From NCBI RefSeq assembly GCF_037975245.1, contig NC_092582.1:23273077-23337076 (forward strand): a stretch of DNA of 64,000 bases. The letters run 5' to 3'. The position numbers were made by a program, and so were the translations under genes. The notes under the pieces were generated by a model. That model was not told where the DNA came from. It saw only the letters and a list, made by a program, of their open reading frames with translations, and did not search any database. Each line of letters starts with the position of its first letter. Within the stretch, counting starts at the first letter, position 1. This document shows, in pieces, positions 60,920 through 64,000 of this stretch. The DNA is from Apostichopus japonicus (Eukaryota; Echinodermata; Holothuroidea; Aspidochirotida; Stichopodidae).

Positions 60920-61785
60920 TTTTTCCATATATTTTTAATAAATGTTTATACCCTATGTAGGTTATTTTTAAGTCCTAGTCATTTCTATGTTAATTAGCAA
61001 AACAATATAAACTCGAGCAATAAGGCAAAACAATAACCAATGGAGGTAATCATTTGAAAGTTCACTATTTATCCTTGAGGACTTCAAGTGTGAGATGCGA
61101 AGTCAAGCATATCAAATGTAGTTTCTGCATAACCAGCTGGCGTTCACCTGATCTGGGACTAACGTATAGACGCGTATGAGCAGATATAGCTTATTATTTG
61201 TCAGTAACTTTTTAAGAACGTTTCTAGAGAGATTGCTGGTTCCCTCAAAATATCTTCCAGATTTTGAAATCTACCAACAACAAAATAAGAAAAAAAGGTG
61301 AACGTTTCGAAAAAGTACATATTATTTGAGCACGGCAGACGAAAGGATCAATACATGACAAGAGATGGCCATTACTGGATATAAGCTAGCATATTTGGAA
61401 GCAAACACTGGTTACATTTACAACATGATCATATAAGTATTACCTCCAAAATACGCTAGAAAGTCTTATAATGGCCACTCGAGTTCAAACTTGAACAACC
61501 TTTTACTGCCCACTATCAGAGCATTGCCTCTCGGCACTGCCCCCACCCCTCCCCCTCTTCCTTTTCTTCTTTAAAATATCTCATTTTTAAGGAAATAAGG
61601 AAGGAAAAATATCTGGGGATTATCATAAGGTCAGAAGCTCGATTTAAAAGTACCTTGGCAAGCCTTTAGCACATTTTAGCATACCGACATTGGGTGGTAA
61701 ATGGTGAATGCCTTTTATTGCTGAATGTATAGGCGTAATTTTAGTCTTTATATGTCATAGTCCAATTCAAAAGAAACGAAAAGAA
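60920..61785. other. Unassigned non-coding stretch
   Basis: No gene, repeat or RNA recognised apart from a C/T-rich patch at 61535-61570. Confidence 0.5.
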
Positions 61786-61789
61786 AGAA

Positions 61790-61890
61790 AGATGGGTGGA
61801 AATTCTCTTTCTATTCCGGTTTTCAAAGTTATAAAATGTACTCTGGAGTGCTCCTTTAAGTGTAAACAGATTACGTCATCGACTCCTCAC
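61790..61890 (-). repeat. Dispersed repeat R1, copy 4
   Basis: Minus strand: GAGGAGTCGATGACGTAATC, then CTTAAAGGAGCACTCCAGAG, ACTTTGAAAACCGGAATAGAAAG and TTTCTTTCTTTTCG. Its tail matches that of copy 3 (TTTCTTTCTTCTTCTC). Confidence 0.65.
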
Positions 61891-61894
61891 TGCA

Positions 61895-63095
61895 GGTCCG
61901 TCAATTGTTAATCCATTGTTTTATACACTTATAATGACTAACATAGCCAAAACATATTCATTTAACCTGATATAAACAACATATCATTCTTAAAGTACAA
62001 TCAGCACCATTTGTCCTTTGCATGTTTTAAAATCCATTGAAAGAGGAGGCACTTTGCATTTTCATAAATACTGTTGTGTTGTGTTGCACCTGCAGAACTG
62101 ACCTAGTAACGGTCTTTGTGTTAGTCTAGGTAGTTCAGCCACTTTGATTGACAAGCCTCATAAAATGTAAAGGGTCCCTTCTCAAACTTGAAACGGGTTA
62201 CAGAAACACGCCTTGGACTGAGGTATTTGTCTTGTCATGTTCTGCGACATACTTTTACGCCTTAAGTCATCTTTAAATGCTCAACAGCCCCCTCCCCCAT
62301 TCCCTCCCTCTTCCTCCCTTCCCAATTCCTCCCCACTCCCCCACCCTACGACTTCTTTATTGACTTTTTATGTTCATAAAGGAGCCCACTATAAGAATTT
62401 AACTTTCATGGCAGCATAAGTTAAAAACATTTCCTTCAGTCAATACAGAAGAAACATTCTGCGTATAGACTGCGTGTGGACTCTTATGAAGTTTACTGTT
62501 CTTCTTTACGTGTCAACAACCTACAAAACATGTAAAGACCTATGGGCTATAATACAACCCCCCCCCCCCCCCCATCAGTCATCCCATAGTGTCTTAAGGT
62601 TGGCCAACATCATAAAACAAAAGCGTCGGGTTTTTTTCCTCTGCCATTTTGTTTTGTTTTTGCTTCGATAATTTTGCCTCGGGGAAGATGTCTATACAAT
62701 CAAGTACTTTAAGTTATTCATGTTGTTGAGCTCGGCTAACGTCTCTCAGTCACTAGAATCTTAGCCATTTTGGTTTCCCCTAGCAACACCCAAAGTTTTT
62801 CGACCTGTCTCAGACAATTAGCCTACACCGTAGTGTAAGTACATATATAACATCGTACAGGCATCAGGCGCATACATCAATTACTAAGAAGCTCCTTCTC
62901 TTGCGCTTCAACACTTTCGTTGGCAACCGTAAATATATAGTTAACTATAGGCGACTTCACACTGGCAGAACGAGCAGACTGTATACACACACACAATCCA
63001 ACTTCCCTAGCAAGTTCTGAACTCAAGTAACCGTCTTTTCATGAATCATAAATTCTTGCAGCCTGCCGTGAACTTGGACGCGTCTTCCAATAAAA
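61895..63095. other. Unassigned non-coding stretch
   Basis: C-rich patches at 62288-62345 and a run of 15 C at 62560-62574. Short plus frames here are Pro-rich artefacts of those tracts. Confidence 0.5.
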
Positions 63096-63111
63096 GCGAC
63101 CTTCCATCTCA

Positions 63112-63200
63112 CTATAAATAGCCCTATGCATGGCTGTTTTCGTGTAAACAACTCCGGAGGTTAAACTAGTATCTGCTCGCTAGCTTCAGTTCGTTCACTC
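63112..63200 (+). promoter_or_regulatory. Candidate TATA-type core promoter
   Basis: CTATAAATAG at 63112-63121 is a strong TATA word in a locally GC-richer, repeat-free part of the window. About 28 bp downstream is GCTGTTTTCGTG and further on TCAGTTCGTTCACTCAG, an initiator-like TCAGT. No coding frame follows within the remaining 0.8 kb, so it could serve a gene beyond the window or be chance. Confidence 0.2.
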
Positions 63201-63204
63201 AGAC

Positions 63205-64000
63205 ACCCCACCACGTCCATGTACCGTGGTGAGCACTCCCTCGGCTACCGACAACGGGAAGTGATACAGCGAGATATCAAAATGAGAGATATTTTATTGC
63301 TATCCCACCGCTCAAAGTCATGGTCAATCTAAGGTCGAGGACAACAGTTGTATTGCACTCGCAGCCGGCTTCCCGCTGAGTGCAGCATGCTAGCGAAGTT
63401 CAAGTTGTTTGGGAGAGCGTTGACCCGGGCGATTCGCTGATAAGTGTGTCGGGCTCTCCGCATATATTAACCCAGTTAGCTGCCAGGTAGTTTTAGCTGC
63501 TGTGTATTAGGCAGTAGTGGCGCTATTATATTGAAGAATGAAACGAGAGGGCTTACATATATATGTATAGCGCAAGATAACGTTGGATTCACCTACAAGA
63601 TAGTTGAGGCGGAGGTCTAGTAAAGTCATAGTTAAATGGCAAGTCCGCGACGGGAAAGCGGATAGCAATGAAAATGAAAAAAAAAAAAAAAAAATTAAGC
63701 AAGGATGGTGAAAATAGGAACAGAGAAATAGATTATTGTAGAAAGATAAAATAGAAGACTTGAGATTAGTGGTAATCACGACCATTCTAAGTACAAGTAG
63801 TCCCTCCAATGTATTGTCATGTGGTTTTTGTTTTCGACACGTCCTGATTCTTACGGTAAATTTAGGTTACAGGCAGATGAAATGGTCGGATTTAATTACC
63901 TGTTTGGTGCAAGATCAAATACATCTATTTGTGTTAGGTAACATCTACTTTTTGGTGAGGTCAACGTAGCTTTTGGGGACAACATTATTCCTGGTTTTTT
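63205..64000. other. Unassigned non-coding stretch to window end
   Basis: Repeat-poor until an A run at 63677-63694. Frames at 63507-63809 (minus) and 63760-63969 (plus) overlap each other and have no motif. An exon of a gene continuing beyond the edge cannot be excluded. Confidence 0.45.

Overview
This window looks like non-coding, repeat-rich nuclear DNA from a large, AT-rich animal genome. The evidence is very long (AT)n, (CATA)n and (AACG)n microsatellites, many 10-18 base G or C runs, GT-AG spliced transposon relics, a tRNA-derived SINE, and several miniature DNA transposons with exact target-site duplications (TSDs). There is no bacterial-style gene packing, no operon, no CRISPR array and no rRNA. 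The repeat style suggests a marine invertebrate, possibly a deuterostome, but the sequence does not settle this. Nearly all open frames longer than 60 codons are microsatellite translations (Ile-Tyr, Asn-Glu-Arg-Thr and His/Asp repeats) or chance.

Layout. 1-5.2 kb: intergenic DNA with (AT)n. 5.2-7.6 kb, minus strand: three exon-like blocks with weak, ordered resemblance to the ornithine decarboxylase family, separated by two intact miniature transposons. One is a 472-bp palindromic-ended element flanked by CACGTG; the other is a 369-bp hAT-type element flanked by the 8-bp TSD TGTAAAAC. 7.7-10.1 kb: a 227-bp tandem duplication and a diverged roughly 190-bp repeat family. 13-19.3 kb: two copies of a target-primed retroelement tail, each with an exact 13-bp TSD, one carrying a tiny 5' inversion; two copies of a tRNA-derived SINE; and a second end of the palindromic-ended transposon. 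20.2 kb: one candidate isolated exon. 21-24 kb: a 29-bp perfect inverted repeat, a second hAT-type miniature element with an exact 8-bp TSD (GAGGGGAG), and a roughly 63-bp minisatellite. 32.1-32.9 kb: about 180 near-perfect copies of AACG.

40.6-47.0 kb holds the most substantial object: a roughly 6.4-kb decayed DNA transposon. It has complex inverted ends full of a GTACAnAnTGTCC-like motif, and on the minus strand a broken, intron-containing gene for a retrovirus/Gypsy-type integrase. Recognisable parts are a basic N-terminal region, an H2C2-like zinc finger remnant, the first catalytic Asp block, the second catalytic Asp block and possibly the Glu block, with matching splice sites. Terminal inverted repeats plus a spliced integrase point to the Ginger class rather than an LTR retrotransposon. 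47-64 kb is again microsatellites, a four-copy dispersed repeat family, a 20-bp minisatellite of about 38 units and otherwise unassigned DNA.

No intact host gene was found. The useful content is a record of transposition: at least six element types, four insertions with exact TSDs, and one probable degenerate or highly diverged host-type gene.
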